A DNA stretch of 64,000 bases from Streptomyces collinus (GCF_031348265.1 NZ_CP133771.1:5146001-5210000), one strand, 5' to 3'. Shown: positions 9,401-17,748, numbered from the stretch's first letter. Numbers and translations: made by a program. The notes: a model not told the origin generated them from the sequence alone.

Positions 9401-10918
9401 GTGCCTCCGATCCCGTACGGCCTGGTCGACCTGCCGGCGAAGCAGAGCCGCGTGCCGGTGTCCCTGGACCTCGTGCACGGCGAGCACACACTGCTGCTCG
9501 GCGGCGCCCGCTCCGGTCGCTCGACGGCTCTTCGTACCCTGGCCGGCTCCCTGGCCCGGAACACCTCACCGCTCGATGTGCACGTCTATGGCATCGACTG
9601 CGGCTCCAACGCCCTTCTGCCGCTGGTGCGTCTGCCTCACGTGGGCGCTGTCGTGACCCGCGACGAGCCGGACCGAGCCCGTCGCCTGATCCAGCGCTTG
9701 CAGGTGGAGGTCGCCCGTCGACAGCAACTGCTCGCAATGGAGGGCGCGTCGAGTGCGGCGGAACAGCGCGCGAGTGCCGCTCCTGAAGAGCGCCTGCCCT
9801 GGATGGTGCTGCTGCTGGACAGCTGGGAGGGATTCGCCTCGACATTCGAGAACTACAACTACGGTCAGCTGCTGGAAGCGGCCCAGAGACTCTTCCGTGA
9901 GGGTTCGGCAGCGGGTCTGAAGGTCGTCATGACGGCCGACCGCAGCGGCCTCAGCGGTCACGTCTCCTCGGCCTTCGCCGACCGACTCGTCATGCGCTTC
10001 GCCGACCCGAACGACTACTCCACAGCAGGTCTCCAGGCCCGCGAGGTCCCGAAGAACATGCCACCCGGACGCGCCCTGCGGATCACCGACACCGGTGTGG
10101 ACGAGACGCAGATCGGCCTACTGGCGCAGGATCCTGCCGGTCAGGCCCAGGTCCGTGCCCTCCGCGAGATCGCGGAAGAGGCGCGAACCCGCTACGGCCG
10201 CGTCCCGGCGGGCCGCCGTCCTCTGCGAGTCGATGCCCTTCCGTCGCGCATCACGGCGTCGGAGGCAATGGCTCTGGACCCGGACTTCGTCCCGCCGTCG
10301 CCTCTGTGGGCGCTGCTCGCCGTGGGCGGCGACGAGCTCCACCCCATCGGGATCGACCTGGAGGAGAACGGCCCCGGCTTCGTCATCGCGGGCCCGCCGA
10401 AGTCCGGCCGTTCCACGGCACTGCTGTGCGCTGCCGAGTCGCTTCTGCGAGCAGGTACGCCTCTGGTGGTTGTCACACCTCGCCGGTCTCCACTGCGGGA
10501 CCTCGAGGGGCGAGAGGGCGTGCTGGGCATGCTCAACGCGGACAGCTCGGGCGACGACCTGGAGGAGATCCAGGACCAGCTCGACGGACGACCGTACGTT
10601 GTCGTGGTCGACGACGCCGAACTCCTCTACGACGCACCGCTGGACGAACCGCTGGAAGGGGTCATCCGCAAGGGAGCCGACGGCGGTGTGGGCCTGCTCG
10701 CCGCCGGCACGACGGACTCACTGTCCGGCCAGTACCGGGGCTTCGCGGTCGAGGCCCGCAAGTCCCGCAATGGCCTGCTGCTGACGCCGCAGAGCTCATC
10801 GGACGGAGAGCTGTTCGGCATCCGGCTGCCTGCGAACAGCGGGGGCGGGGCAGCGGGCAGCGGATTGTTCGTGGCCGGCGGGGCGTTTGTGCCGGTGCAG
10901 GCTGTGATGAACGCGTAA
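6440..10918 (+). CDS. EssC/EccC-type T7SS ATPase with N-terminal FHA-like region
   Basis: This 1492-residue protein has the layout of Firmicutes EssC (YukBA) rather than actinobacterial EccC. It has a ubiquitin/FHA-like N-terminus with an FHA-like segment at about 118-215, two membrane helices near 257-300, a D0 region, then three FtsK/SpoIIIE domains. D1 has a classical Walker A GTTGAGKS (684-691) and Walker B VLVIDEF (Asp794, Glu795) followed by ATQRP. D2 (GGARSGRS, 1021-1028) and D3 (GPPKSGRS, 1318-1325) carry Arg in place of the Walker Lys, so only D1 is expected to be fully catalytic. By analogy it would drive export of WXG100 proteins, several of which are encoded downstream. EccB, EccD, EccE and mycosin are absent here. 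Confidence 0.92.
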   Translation: MRMLVTVVREGGEPEDVVVTADDTATAGDVAEVLAQAVGQGINPRGVGSENVVAMPGTSLASLPGYGTAVSGAPVLWADGELCDPAAPAAGALRDGMRVSVDPSIGPLLRKGEPVGQYELRVAGGPGAGRVVRLGVGAATAGSAPTCSLPLPDASLPAVALRLTIDLQGNVTLTPETGTGARLNDDAVTAGTPWPLGGVVRVGDSLLVLDQVAEPDAHLSLMSEGGLAYNRPPRLSPLRPRRRLAVPVPPSKGERARFQFIMAFMPMLFGLSMYFITKQIYMLLFCLMSPLMMLGQWISENREGKKKHKTSLKQYKKDLAAHESELVTLGKEEQRARREDNPDPAEILLFATGPRRRLWERRLTDPDAMQLRIGLGALPSDVELVFARGGSAHDEEPPEPPVLPDVPVTLPFARLGVVGIAGDRARALATARWLSVQAAVLHSPRDLSLVSLAATPAAGAEWHWAHWLPHTNPDEGQDCVALVGFDSEGISRRVNELLNELARRKAAREQHNMTGQLYPDANVLLILDGARLLRRVPGVPQLLTEGPQYGIFALCIDEDERLLPEECKAVVAWSPDAAHHVRVRGYGLEAVGDVLADQVPYEWCELLARSLAPVRDVSRDDADSALPTSARLLNLLNMPNPAGTEVERIWRAGGSTTAAPIGLAADGAFVLDIRRDGPHALVAGTTGAGKSELLQTIIASLAVANRPDALNYVLIDYKGGSAFMDCARLPHTVGMVSDLDAHLTERALASLAAELHRRERILFDAAAKDIEDYNDTRKLRPELEPMPRLVLVIDEFASLVAELPDFIAGLVDIARRGRSLGVHLILATQRPAGVVSADIRANTNLRIALRVTDASESMDVIDAPDSGAIAKSTPGRMYVRSGAQSLVGVQSARIGGRRPATGQTGPKATLIPLPWNAYARPLPKREEAEDDGTMVTDLAVLVDAVREGAERMGFGEQRSPWLPPLAESVTLDELSAYGGAPAAPDGDVPPIPYGLVDLPAKQSRVPVSLDLVHGEHTLLLGGARSGRSTALRTLAGSLARNTSPLDVHVYGIDCGSNALLPLVRLPHVGAVVTRDEPDRARRLIQRLQVEVARRQQLLAMEGASSAAEQRASAAPEERLPWMVLLLDSWEGFASTFENYNYGQLLEAAQRLFREGSAAGLKVVMTADRSGLSGHVSSAFADRLVMRFADPNDYSTAGLQAREVPKNMPPGRALRITDTGVDETQIGLLAQDPAGQAQVRALREIAEEARTRYGRVPAGRRPLRVDALPSRITASEAMALDPDFVPPSPLWALLAVGGDELHPIGIDLEENGPGFVIAGPPKSGRSTALLCAAESLLRAGTPLVVVTPRRSPLRDLEGREGVLGMLNADSSGDDLEEIQDQLDGRPYVVVVDDAELLYDAPLDEPLEGVIRKGADGGVGLLAAGTTDSLSGQYRGFAVEARKSRNGLLLTPQSSSDGELFGIRLPANSGGGAAGSGLFVAGGAFVPVQAVMNA

Positions 10919-10923
10919 ATCGC

Positions 10924-10956
10924 GAGGGGCTCCCGCTCACTGAGCGGGAGCCCCTC
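10924..10956. terminator. Strong intrinsic terminator hairpin, probably bidirectional
   Basis: Two perfect 16-base arms, beginning GAGGGGCTCC (10924-10939) and ending GGAGCCCCTC (10941-10956), are separated by one base. It sits six bases after the stop of the EssC-like gene and 25 bases before the end of the convergent gene, so it can serve both. Confidence 0.9.
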
Positions 10957-10981
10957 GGCGCTGCTTGCCTGCCACTGAGAA

Positions 10982-11599
10982 CTAAGGCTTTGTGTCGCCA
11001 GTGCTCTTGGCACTCGGCTTCTTGCCACCCGTCGACGAGGCTGGGGGTTCCTCCGGGCCGAACGTGCGAAGAATCCAGAGACGACGCCAGATCACTGCCG
11101 TGGTGAGGCCGAGACATATGACGGCCAGAGCCGAAGTGCCGTAGGCAGGCAGGTTTGCTGGCGGGTCCTCCACCCAGCTCTGAGCGAGGATACGGGATGG
11201 GTCCTCGGGATCGTAGGTGACGATCATGGAAGCGCCGGTTTGCGTTTCGGGAAGCATCCCGGCGTAGTCCCAGAGCTTGACCTCGGTGCCTGCCTTGGGG
11301 CTGCTCACCAGACGAACCTTCACGTACTTCGGCTTCGAATCGACACCGACGACCGTGGCAGCGGCGCTCACCCCGCGGGAACGCAGGTCCTGAACCAGGG
11401 AATGCGACGGCAGTACGAAGAATAGAGCCATCCCTACGCACAGCAGAAATAGCCCAAACCCGACTAGGATCAGGCGGACTTGCGGGAGAGGGGGCCGCGG
11501 CCTCCACGCCTTGGCCCTGGCGACGTCCTGACGTGCCTTATGGACGTGAGGCGGAAGCCGATACTGCTCCGCAGGGCGCTTCTTCCTTTTCTTAGTCAT
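10982..11599 (-). CDS. DUF3592-like membrane protein
   Basis: The 205-residue protein has a very basic N-terminus (MTKKRKKRPAEQ), one membrane helix at about residues 42-64, an external domain of about 85 residues with the pattern SRGVSAAATVVGVD ... MIVTYDPEDPSR typical of DUF3592-like proteins, a second helix near 150-172 and a basic Ser/Thr/Lys-rich tail. The function is unknown. It follows the large T7SS-like substrate gene after 12 bases on the same strand and is probably co-transcribed; a role in protecting the producer or in secretion is possible but unproven. Confidence 0.75.
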   Translation of the reverse strand: MTKKRKKRPAEQYRLPPHVHKARQDVARAKAWRPRPPLPQVRLILVGFGLFLLCVGMALFFVLPSHSLVQDLRSRGVSAAATVVGVDSKPKYVKVRLVSSPKAGTEVKLWDYAGMLPETQTGASMIVTYDPEDPSRILAQSWVEDPPANLPAYGTSALAVICLGLTTAVIWRRLWILRTFGPEEPPASSTGGKKPSAKSTGDTKP

Positions 11600-11611
11600 T
11601 CTCCTGCAATC

Positions 11612-13087
11612 CTATGAGAACCATCCGCCCACCGTATTCTTGACGCTTGACGCGGCGTCACCGATCGCCTTTCCTGCGCTCTTGGCGGCGCCAGTAACGG
11701 CGTTGACTGCCTTCCTACCGGTCTCTGTCTTGATGGCGTAGGAGACGCCATAGCCGATACCGAATCCCACTACGACACCTGCTGCGATTCCCCAGCCGAC
11801 CGGACCCCCGGCGGCCGCAACAAGTGCCGTCGCACCCCATGTTGCACCCATACCGGCCGCCATTCCACCAACGTTGGCGGCCACGGCGACGTCCTTCTCC
11901 TCACCGTTGCTGATATCCCAGCCGATGGCGCCAATGGTGAGGAGGCTTCCTACCAGAGGCACCTTTCCGCCGGTCCGGAGGGCTCGACCCCACAGCGACG
12001 TAGTGCTGGGCGGCTTGAGGCCGGGAACCTTGTTGATCAGCCAGCTTCCGCCGTCGGCAACGGAGGCTTCCATAAGCCGGGAGAACGAGCCCATCCCGTA
12101 CTTTGCGAGTATGCGTTCCGCTTCCCGCGCCGACTTTCCGGAGGCTTTGGCTGCGCGACTAGTGGCGTTTTTGAACTCTCGTTTTTGCGCTTTGGTCATA
12201 GCGTCGAGGCGCTGTTGCTTCAACTGGGCCGCTTCACCGGAGAATTTCTGTGCATTCTCCCAGAAATGGGCTGCATACTTCGACTGAACGCCGATCACGC
12301 TGGCGAGTAGACCAGCACTGTCGGACCACGTGTCTGCCGGGTCGAGCAGCTTCTTCGCGGCGATCTGTGTGTGCTTCCAGGCAAGGTCCCAAAGATCCGG
12401 ATTGTCCCCCTGCATGAGCGCCCGGTTGAACACAGCCGTGGGCTCGTCCTTCGTGAACTGACCGTGGAAGAGCGCGGCCTTCTTGTTGAAACCAGGAGCA
12501 GGTGTTTCAGCATTGACCGCCGTCGTGAACGCGGACCCAAAGATCTTTACATCGTCCTTGGCTGACGGGGCGTTGGCCGCCGCGACGGCGACTGGCAGGT
12601 TCTTGACGAGGTCGGGGTCCATCTTGGCGTAGAACGCCGAAGCGAAGTCAGGGTCGCCCTTGTGCTTCGCAAGTTCCTCTGCGATTCGGTGGAATTCAGG
12701 GCCAGCTTTACCCCGGTCGAGCCCAGCCGCCTCGTTTGCATCCTCTGCAAGCTTCTTTCCCGCGCTTCGAGCCTCGCCGATCGTCGCTATGGGTTCGCGA
12801 AGCTGGACCATGGCGCCAGGCTTCTGAATGCCCTTTTGGTCAAGCTCCATTGCTGCTGCGAGTGCCTGACGGCGGCGAAGCATGGGCAACTCGTCATCGA
12901 CCCAGCCGGCGATCTTACCGATTTCTGACAGGTTGCTCGTCTCTAGCCCAAATTTCTGAAATCTGCTCACATATGAGGACTTTGCCCCGTGCAGTTTCTT
13001 ACCGCCGGACTCAAGGTCCTTGATCGTCCTCAAGAGGTTGTCCGGGTTGATTCCGGAGAAGTTTGGATCAACCACTGGTCGATTCAC
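11612..13087 (-). CDS. Putative T7SS-like secreted effector A, Gly-rich hydrophobic C-terminus
   Basis: The 491-residue protein lacks a signal peptide. Its first about 80 residues (FSGINPDNLL ... GWVDDELPMLRRRQALA) align with the start of the 660-residue protein at 25698 (FSGIDPEKLK ... SWAQGELPMLKRRYHLA), defining a shared N-terminal helical domain. The middle is charged and helical. The last 150 residues hold a hydrophobic, glycine/alanine-rich segment (VGGMAAGMGATWGATALVAA) with short glycine-zipper repeats, followed by Lys/Ala-rich amphipathic sequence. LXG-type T7SS toxins such as TspA can end in membrane-active domains of this kind; the analogy is mine. The gene overlaps the 3' end of the upstream small gene by 20 bases. 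Confidence 0.8.
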   Translation of the reverse strand: MNRPVVDPNFSGINPDNLLRTIKDLESGGKKLHGAKSSYVSRFQKFGLETSNLSEIGKIAGWVDDELPMLRRRQALAAAMELDQKGIQKPGAMVQLREPIATIGEARSAGKKLAEDANEAAGLDRGKAGPEFHRIAEELAKHKGDPDFASAFYAKMDPDLVKNLPVAVAAANAPSAKDDVKIFGSAFTTAVNAETPAPGFNKKAALFHGQFTKDEPTAVFNRALMQGDNPDLWDLAWKHTQIAAKKLLDPADTWSDSAGLLASVIGVQSKYAAHFWENAQKFSGEAAQLKQQRLDAMTKAQKREFKNATSRAAKASGKSAREAERILAKYGMGSFSRLMEASVADGGSWLINKVPGLKPPSTTSLWGRALRTGGKVPLVGSLLTIGAIGWDISNGEEKDVAVAANVGGMAAGMGATWGATALVAAAGGPVGWGIAAGVVVGFGIGYGVSYAIKTETGRKAVNAVTGAAKSAGKAIGDAASSVKNTVGGWFS

Positions 13088-13400
13088 CTTCCGCGCTGTC
13101 GGCCAGTTGAGGGTCGATCAGCACCGCGGCTGCGCCCGACCCGCTGAGTGCCTCCCCTACTTCCTCGGTGGGGATGATGACCCAAGGCTGCCCTTCTCCC
13201 ATGGCCTCGACCAGCAGGGGGATGGACGTGAAAGCCAATGCCACGAGCCGCTCCTCGCCGTCATCACCGGCCATGGGCACGAGGATGACGTCGACGGTGC
13301 TGTCGCTGAGCGGGGAGCCGTCAGGTCCTTGAGGCACCTCGGTCATGGTGGGAAGCACGAGAGCTTCGGGAGCGGCCTGGGCCGTTTCGCTTGAGGTCAT
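13068..13400 (-). CDS. Small acidic protein, SAV_915/SseB-like
   Basis: The 110-residue protein is acidic and contains LVALAFTSIPLLVEAMGEGQ and VLIDPQLADS. This layout resembles the SAV_915/SseB-like group often found beside Streptomyces WXG and secretion genes. It overlaps the start of effector A, so the two are translationally coupled. An immunity or chaperone role is possible from position alone. It is divergent from the WXG-like gene at 13579. Confidence 0.7.
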   Translation of the reverse strand: MTSSETAQAAPEALVLPTMTEVPQGPDGSPLSDSTVDVILVPMAGDDGEERLVALAFTSIPLLVEAMGEGQPWVIIPTEEVGEALSGSGAAAVLIDPQLADSAEGESTSG

Positions 13401-13578
13401 TGCGACAGATTATGAGGTGATGGACCGGCAAGCAATGTGATCTCCAGACGGCTTATGTTGGCATCGAGTTGACGCCAGCGGCTTTCCGCTTCCGCTGGGG
13501 GCTCCACCGGAACGCTCAGAGGTCGCTGGTACGGTGAGCATTCGTCAGCCGGAACTGCAATGAATGAGGGGTGGGGTT

Positions 13579-13881
13579 GTGGCGGATTCAGATGCCAAGG
13601 TGCCCAATCCGCGGAAGGCGGACCTTGAGCGGCTGCGGAGCGACCTGGCCAAAGAGGTGGAGAGCATCAAGAAGGCACTCAAGGGCCCGACCGAACAGAT
13701 CGGCGGTGACAAGGTCTGGGTAGGGAAGAACGCGCGAGCCTGGCATAGAGAACTGGACGGGCGGAACAAAAAGTTGGTCGAGCAGGTCGACAAACTGCTG
13801 CCTATCATTGATGCCGCCATTCGGAGTGAACCCGAGAAGGTGTCACAAAGCGAAGCGCGTATGTACAACAAGGACGTCTGA
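13579..13881 (+). CDS. WXG100-like protein with WVGKNA motif (partner of effector A)
   Basis: The 100-residue, highly charged helical protein carries a central WVG (residues 47-49) in the context VWVGKNARAWHRELDG, between two predicted helices, as in ESAT-6/WXG100 proteins. It is paralogous to the protein at 25315 (SWVGKNADKWHDDVAGHR). Each paralogue sits next to one of the two large proteins that share an N-terminal domain, which suggests dedicated partners. The GTG at 13579 is preferred over the ATG at 13564 because GAGGGG then lies seven bases upstream. The C-terminus is unusually long after the WXG hairpin, ending in a Met/Tyr/Asn-rich tail. Confidence 0.85.
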   Translation: MADSDAKVPNPRKADLERLRSDLAKEVESIKKALKGPTEQIGGDKVWVGKNARAWHRELDGRNKKLVEQVDKLLPIIDAAIRSEPEKVSQSEARMYNKDV

Positions 13882-14080
13882 GTCGCCGCGCGTGAGCTGT
13901 CCGTGCGGGGCTGAGGCGGCAGCTCCTGTGTCGCTCGACGTCGTTCCTTGACGTGCTGACGTCGCGCACAGTGACTGTCCGCACCTCCTGTTCAACTGCC
14001 GCCGGGGGCATCCCGCTCGAGGTGCGACGGCCTCGAAGGAATGCCCCGGCAGCTACGACGTCGGCGCGGCAGGCGTCAGC

Positions 14081-14341
14081 TCAGGTCGCGCGCTCGATGT
14101 TGTCGGCGCTGGTGTTGGCCGACTTGCTGGCGTCGTTCAGCGTGTCGACCCACTTGTCGAACGTCGGCTTGATGTCGTGCCAGTCGTTCCGGAAGCGGTC
14201 GGCCTTGGGGCCCTTCCAGTAGCCCGAGCTGTGGCTCGTGGCGGACTCCAGTGCCTTGATGAGGCCCTGGAGGTCGGTGGCCTTCTTGCCGAAGAGCTTG
14301 GACAGCTCCCGAAGCTGAGTGAGATCTGCACCGCGATCCAT
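14081..14341 (-). CDS. WXG100 family protein (ESAT-6-like)
   Basis: The product is 86 residues with W42-K-G44 in GYWKGPKADRFRNDW, flanked by two amphipathic helices. This is the standard size and motif position for a WXG100 protein, the small helical-hairpin substrates of type VII secretion. The ATG at 14341 is chosen over an upstream start because GGGGAGG lies six bases before it. It resembles the protein at 17482 (AWQGPAADKFRSEW), so the two could form a heterodimer. The neighbouring genes are divergent or on the opposite strand, so it appears to be a single-gene transcript. Confidence 0.9.
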   Translation of the reverse strand: MDRGADLTQLRELSKLFGKKATDLQGLIKALESATSHSSGYWKGPKADRFRNDWHDIKPTFDKWVDTLNDASKSANTSADNIERAT

Positions 14342-15006
14342 GGCGATCCTCCCCGTGTCACACACGTAAACGGACTATCCGTTTGCACCAAGGGACGCTA
14401 CCGCACCAGAGGTAGCCGCCGTCCATCGCCTTCAGGGACGGGAGTTGTGTGTGAACGAGTGGTGTTGACCCTGATGGTGAGCCCGAGCCGCGGTGTCTCC
14501 GGGCGGGCTGCCGGTGCACCGGCAGCTCCTTGGCAGGGAGAGGCCAGACTTACGCGCAATGCGCAAGGAGGGCAGTACCGCGGGAATATAGGCCTGATCG
14601 GTTCAAACAAGGACGAGATGCGCCGTTGTCCGGCGTTGTCACACAGCCGGCGCAATGGCTGCGAGTCCGATCACCCTCCGCTGCCCGAGGCGCGTGACGG
14701 ACGATGTTCGAAGAGTGTGAAAATTTGTACATGAGTCAGCCATGTATGTGTACGCGGGAGTTGGGTTGCGCGTACGTGAATGGCGTCACGAGCGCTGATC
14801 GCGCTCTCTCCTGGCGGGGATCCGCCGGTAGCTTGCCAGGGCGCCTTTGCTACCTTGTTTCGACGCAACCACGCGCCCGGGAAAGGCGTTTGACAGACGC
14901 TTGGACGGCATAAAGCCTTCCGGCGCGCTTCAGCGGGCCGCGTCGCAGCAGGAGGGCGACGCTCCGCGTGGCGGCAATGACGAGCACTGTCAAAGGGGTT
15001 TTCTGC
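14342..15006. other. Intergenic region of about 660 bases, no gene recognised
   Basis: The region between the divergent WXG100 gene and effector C shows no coding pattern with consistent GC-rich third positions. It is less GC-rich than its neighbours around 14700-14770 and 14870-14920, where promoters for effector C are expected. I see no convincing operator or RNA gene. Confidence 0.4.
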
Positions 15007-16080
15007 GTGACGTTCAGGGGAATGTCCAAGGATAATGCGCGCAAGCTGGCTGCAGCGCTGGACGTCGCCGATGGCGCACTCTCCATTCAAGGGCCCCTGG
15101 TTTCCGGAATTCTCGCCAAATGGGAAGGCGACCAGGGAAACCTCGGCCGCTTTCGGCAGGATGCAACCTGGTCCCGTGATCAGGCAAAAGACGTGCGTCG
15201 TCGACTCGGAATTCTGGATGCAGACCCGAGCGCCGAGCTCATGTTCATGGGGCTCACCGGAGTGCTCAAGACCTGGCAGGACTACCAGGAGCGCAAGGGC
15301 GAAATCGGTGAGTATGTAGAAGAGTTCAAGGAAATAAAGAAGAACGTAACGATGCCGCTACGGCTGACTAAGGTCGCCTCGGGCATCGAGGCTTCCCTCC
15401 AGCTGTACAAGCGCTGGTCCCAAGGGCAGAACGTAGCCGGGGCCAAGGCGGTCCTTGAGCTGAACAAATACTTCGGCATCACCGGTGACCGGCTGAAGCT
15501 GAAGAATATCGAGTACATGCGCGAGCTTCTGAAGCTCCAGAAGATCGAAGGGCTTTACCAGCAGCCGTGGAAGTGGCAGCAGGGTCTTCGCACGTTCCTC
15601 ACCACCAAACTGAAGATTCCTCTGCCGGCCAAGCTGCTGAATCAGGCGCCCGGACTCAGCATCCTCGACCGTGTCGGCTTGCCGCTGGCGGTCGTTCATG
15701 GCGTCAAGGAAATGGTCGCTCCTGACCACGACGGCGTTTTGGGCGGGTTTGACCGTGGCATGGGGTTTGTGGAGGCAGCCGGCGCCGGGGCGGTCATGGG
15801 CGGATCGGCTGCGGCGACGGCCCTTGGCGCCAGCGCGACAGTCGCGGCTGCGGTCCCTGTTGTCGGCTGGGTGGCCCTCGGTGTGGCCGGCGCCTACTTC
15901 CTCGGCACTTGGGCCTATGACAACAGAAAGGCGATCGCTGATACCACCAAAAGGGCTTGGAATGCGACGACCAAGTGGGCGGGAGACGTGGCGGACAAAG
16001 GCGAGGAGATCGTCAACGGCGCCAAGAGTGCTGTCACGAATCTAGTCCCCAGCACCATCAAGAAGTATCAGTTCTGGTAG
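15007..16080 (+). CDS. Putative T7SS-like effector C, helical with Gly/Ala-rich C-terminus
   Basis: The roughly 357-residue product has an N-terminal helical stretch (DNARKLAAALDVADGALSI), a central Lys/Glu/Leu-rich region and a C-terminal glycine/alanine-rich hydrophobic stretch (AGAGAVMGGSAAATALGASA, then VVGWVALGVAGAYFLGTWAY) before a basic amphipathic tail. This C-terminal layout parallels effector A. No signal peptide is present. The start is uncertain: GTG 15007 has AAAGGGG eight bases upstream, while GTG 14968 and ATG 14977 are alternatives. It heads a probable operon with the RDD protein, the EspG-like protein, a WXG100 protein and a small domain protein. Confidence 0.75.
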   Translation: MTFRGMSKDNARKLAAALDVADGALSIQGPLVSGILAKWEGDQGNLGRFRQDATWSRDQAKDVRRRLGILDADPSAELMFMGLTGVLKTWQDYQERKGEIGEYVEEFKEIKKNVTMPLRLTKVASGIEASLQLYKRWSQGQNVAGAKAVLELNKYFGITGDRLKLKNIEYMRELLKLQKIEGLYQQPWKWQQGLRTFLTTKLKIPLPAKLLNQAPGLSILDRVGLPLAVVHGVKEMVAPDHDGVLGGFDRGMGFVEAAGAGAVMGGSAAATALGASATVAAAVPVVGWVALGVAGAYFLGTWAYDNRKAIADTTKRAWNATTKWAGDVADKGEEIVNGAKSAVTNLVPSTIKKYQFW

Positions 16081-16092
16081 GAGATGCCTCCG

Positions 16093-16578
16093 GTGGAATC
16101 GAAGGACTTGTTCGGTGTGCCACGGCGCCCGAACCCAGATGCTGCCACGGCACCAGCGCCTGCGTCCACGGGCCGACGCTATGGAGCGGCAGCCATCGAC
16201 GGAACTCTCGCAGTTATCTGCGCGGCCATGTCCGGGTTGGTGTATGTGTTGAGTCTCCCGGCGTCGGAGGCACCCCCACTCACCAGCGGGAATCTGTGGC
16301 TGCGAGTTCTCGTCGCCGGCATGGGCCTCTCGTTGATCAATCAAGTATTGCTGGGTCTGCTGTTCCGTTGCAGCGTAGGCAAATTGCTTGTAGGTACGCG
16401 TGTGGTCAGGATGGCGGACGGCGGGCGGCCACGGCTCTGGCAACTTCTCGGCCGCTGGATCGGCGGCATTACGTACGGCCTCACGATCCTGCCCATCGGA
16501 TTCTTCCTGGGCGGCAGTGAAGCGCCACCGCTCGATTTCTCCGGGGTGCGCATCGTGAAGGCCTCTGCCGACTCGTGA
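16093..16578 (+). CDS. RDD-family integral membrane protein
   Basis: The 161-residue protein has the RDD pattern: GRRYGAAAIDG at the start of helix 1, two further hydrophobic segments, and SVGKLLVGTRVVRMADG followed by LWQLLGRWIGG. RDD proteins are small membrane proteins of generally unknown role and recur next to Streptomyces secretion loci. It lies 12 bases behind effector C. GTG 16093 gives a Shine-Dalgarno spacing of nine; an ATG at 16084 abuts the GGAG and is less likely. A membrane partner or immunity protein for effector C is a reasonable guess only. Confidence 0.85.
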   Translation: MESKDLFGVPRRPNPDAATAPAPASTGRRYGAAAIDGTLAVICAAMSGLVYVLSLPASEAPPLTSGNLWLRVLVAGMGLSLINQVLLGLLFRCSVGKLLVGTRVVRMADGGRPRLWQLLGRWIGGITYGLTILPIGFFLGGSEAPPLDFSGVRIVKASADS

Positions 16579-16615
16579 ACCGACTGCAGAACCTCAAAGA
16601 TATAAGGGACTCGGT

Positions 16616-17485
16616 ATGGCAAACCTCGAACTCGACCTCGAGCTGGACAAGTTCCGCGAACTTGTCGGCAAGGCGCTGGCAGAAGGGGGGACCCAGCCGC
16701 TCATCAAGCTGACCGACGAGGAACTTGCCGTGCTGGACCCCAGCGCACTGCAGGAAGTCGTGTCGCCGACACCACACTTGTCGACGCTTTCCGAAGAGCA
16801 GCGCGAATGGGTACTGGCAACGGCGCTTCGCTCGCTGGTTTCCCGGGGTGCAGTGGAGGTCGCGAACATCCCGGAACTCGACGCCGTCCCGCGGTCCGAG
16901 GGAACTGATGCGCAAGGCACCGCGGATGTGGACATGAGGGTTACGCCGGAGGTCAGCATGGCGCTGACTCTGCGGCGCACCGCTGCACGGGCACTCGCCG
17001 TCGAGCAGCAGACGTCAAGCGGCAGCGTGACCGCATTTGTCTTCGTGCATTCCTCTGACCTCTTGTTGATCGAGCAGGTCACCGGTGGCGGTTTGCACAT
17101 CTTCACCCTCGCCAGCAAGGCGCGCGATGCCGCCCGGATCGTCCAGGCGCTTGTGGACCCCTTCGGCACGGCTGACCGGGATGGAAAGGTCCTACAGCTA
17201 GACCCGTCGGCTCTGACAGACGACACGGTGGACAAGAAGCTGGCCTCTGTGATCGATAGAGCACTTGTGGTGAGCCAGTTGATCGTGCTCGCCGATGAAC
17301 CCGGACCGCTTCTGACGGCGTACGCGACAGACCGCGAGGTGTGGGTGGTCAACGTGGACTCACCGCAGGCGCCCACCGGCATCACGGCACAGGCGGTCAG
17401 CGAGCGTACCCTGGAGAAGTTCATCAACAAGTTGATCAGGCAGCCGACCGCACCTGAGAAGTCGGCCACTGGGTGGGCGAAGTGA
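16616..17485 (+). CDS. Putative EspG-like secretion-associated protein
   Basis: The 289-residue cytoplasmic protein has no signal peptide or membrane helix. The segment LSEEQREWVLATALRSLVSR, followed by a beta-rich stretch (TAFVFVHSSDLLLIEQ, GGLHIFTLAS) and a helix with ARIVQALVDPFG, resembles in layout the EspG family that chaperones ESX substrates. I base this on pattern only. AAGGGAC lies five bases upstream of the ATG. Its stop overlaps the start of the following WXG100 gene (GTGA), so the two are translationally coupled, which fits a chaperone-substrate pair. If not EspG-like, it remains a protein of unknown function. Confidence 0.65.
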   Translation: MANLELDLELDKFRELVGKALAEGGTQPLIKLTDEELAVLDPSALQEVVSPTPHLSTLSEEQREWVLATALRSLVSRGAVEVANIPELDAVPRSEGTDAQGTADVDMRVTPEVSMALTLRRTAARALAVEQQTSSGSVTAFVFVHSSDLLLIEQVTGGGLHIFTLASKARDAARIVQALVDPFGTADRDGKVLQLDPSALTDDTVDKKLASVIDRALVVSQLIVLADEPGPLLTAYATDREVWVVNVDSPQAPTGITAQAVSERTLEKFINKLIRQPTAPEKSATGWAK

Positions 17486-17748
17486 GCGATCGCGTCGAAG
17501 AGTGCAGGAAAGATCTCAACAATCTGAAGAGATTCGCGAATGAGATCGACAAGACGCTGGACGCGGTGGACGCGGCGTCCGGCACCGAGGCGTGGCAAGG
17601 CCCTGCTGCGGACAAGTTCCGTTCGGAATGGCGCGGCCGGAGGAAGGCGATTCACGACGCCCTGGACGCCGCACGGGGACAGTACAACAAGATCTTGCAA
17701 CGCGTGCAGGACGAGGAGCACAAGAAGAAGACCGGTGCCGCGCAGTAG
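17482..17748 (+). CDS. WXG100 family protein (ESAT-6-like)
   Basis: The product is 88 residues with W38-Q-G40 in AWQGPAADKFRSEWRGRR, preceded and followed by amphipathic helices and ending in a charged Lys-rich tail. Size and motif position are standard for WXG100. The GTG at 17482 overlaps the TGA of the preceding gene, and an alternative GTG at 17473 would only add three residues. It is expected to be exported folded as a dimer through the EssC/EccC-type machinery. Confidence 0.92.
   Translation: MSDRVEECRKDLNNLKRFANEIDKTLDAVDAASGTEAWQGPAADKFRSEWRGRRKAIHDALDAARGQYNKILQRVQDEEHKKKTGAAQ

Noticed and set aside
14398..14920. Several short open frames on both strands in this interval
   Set aside because: They overlap one another, lack GC-rich third positions and have no convincing ribosome sites.
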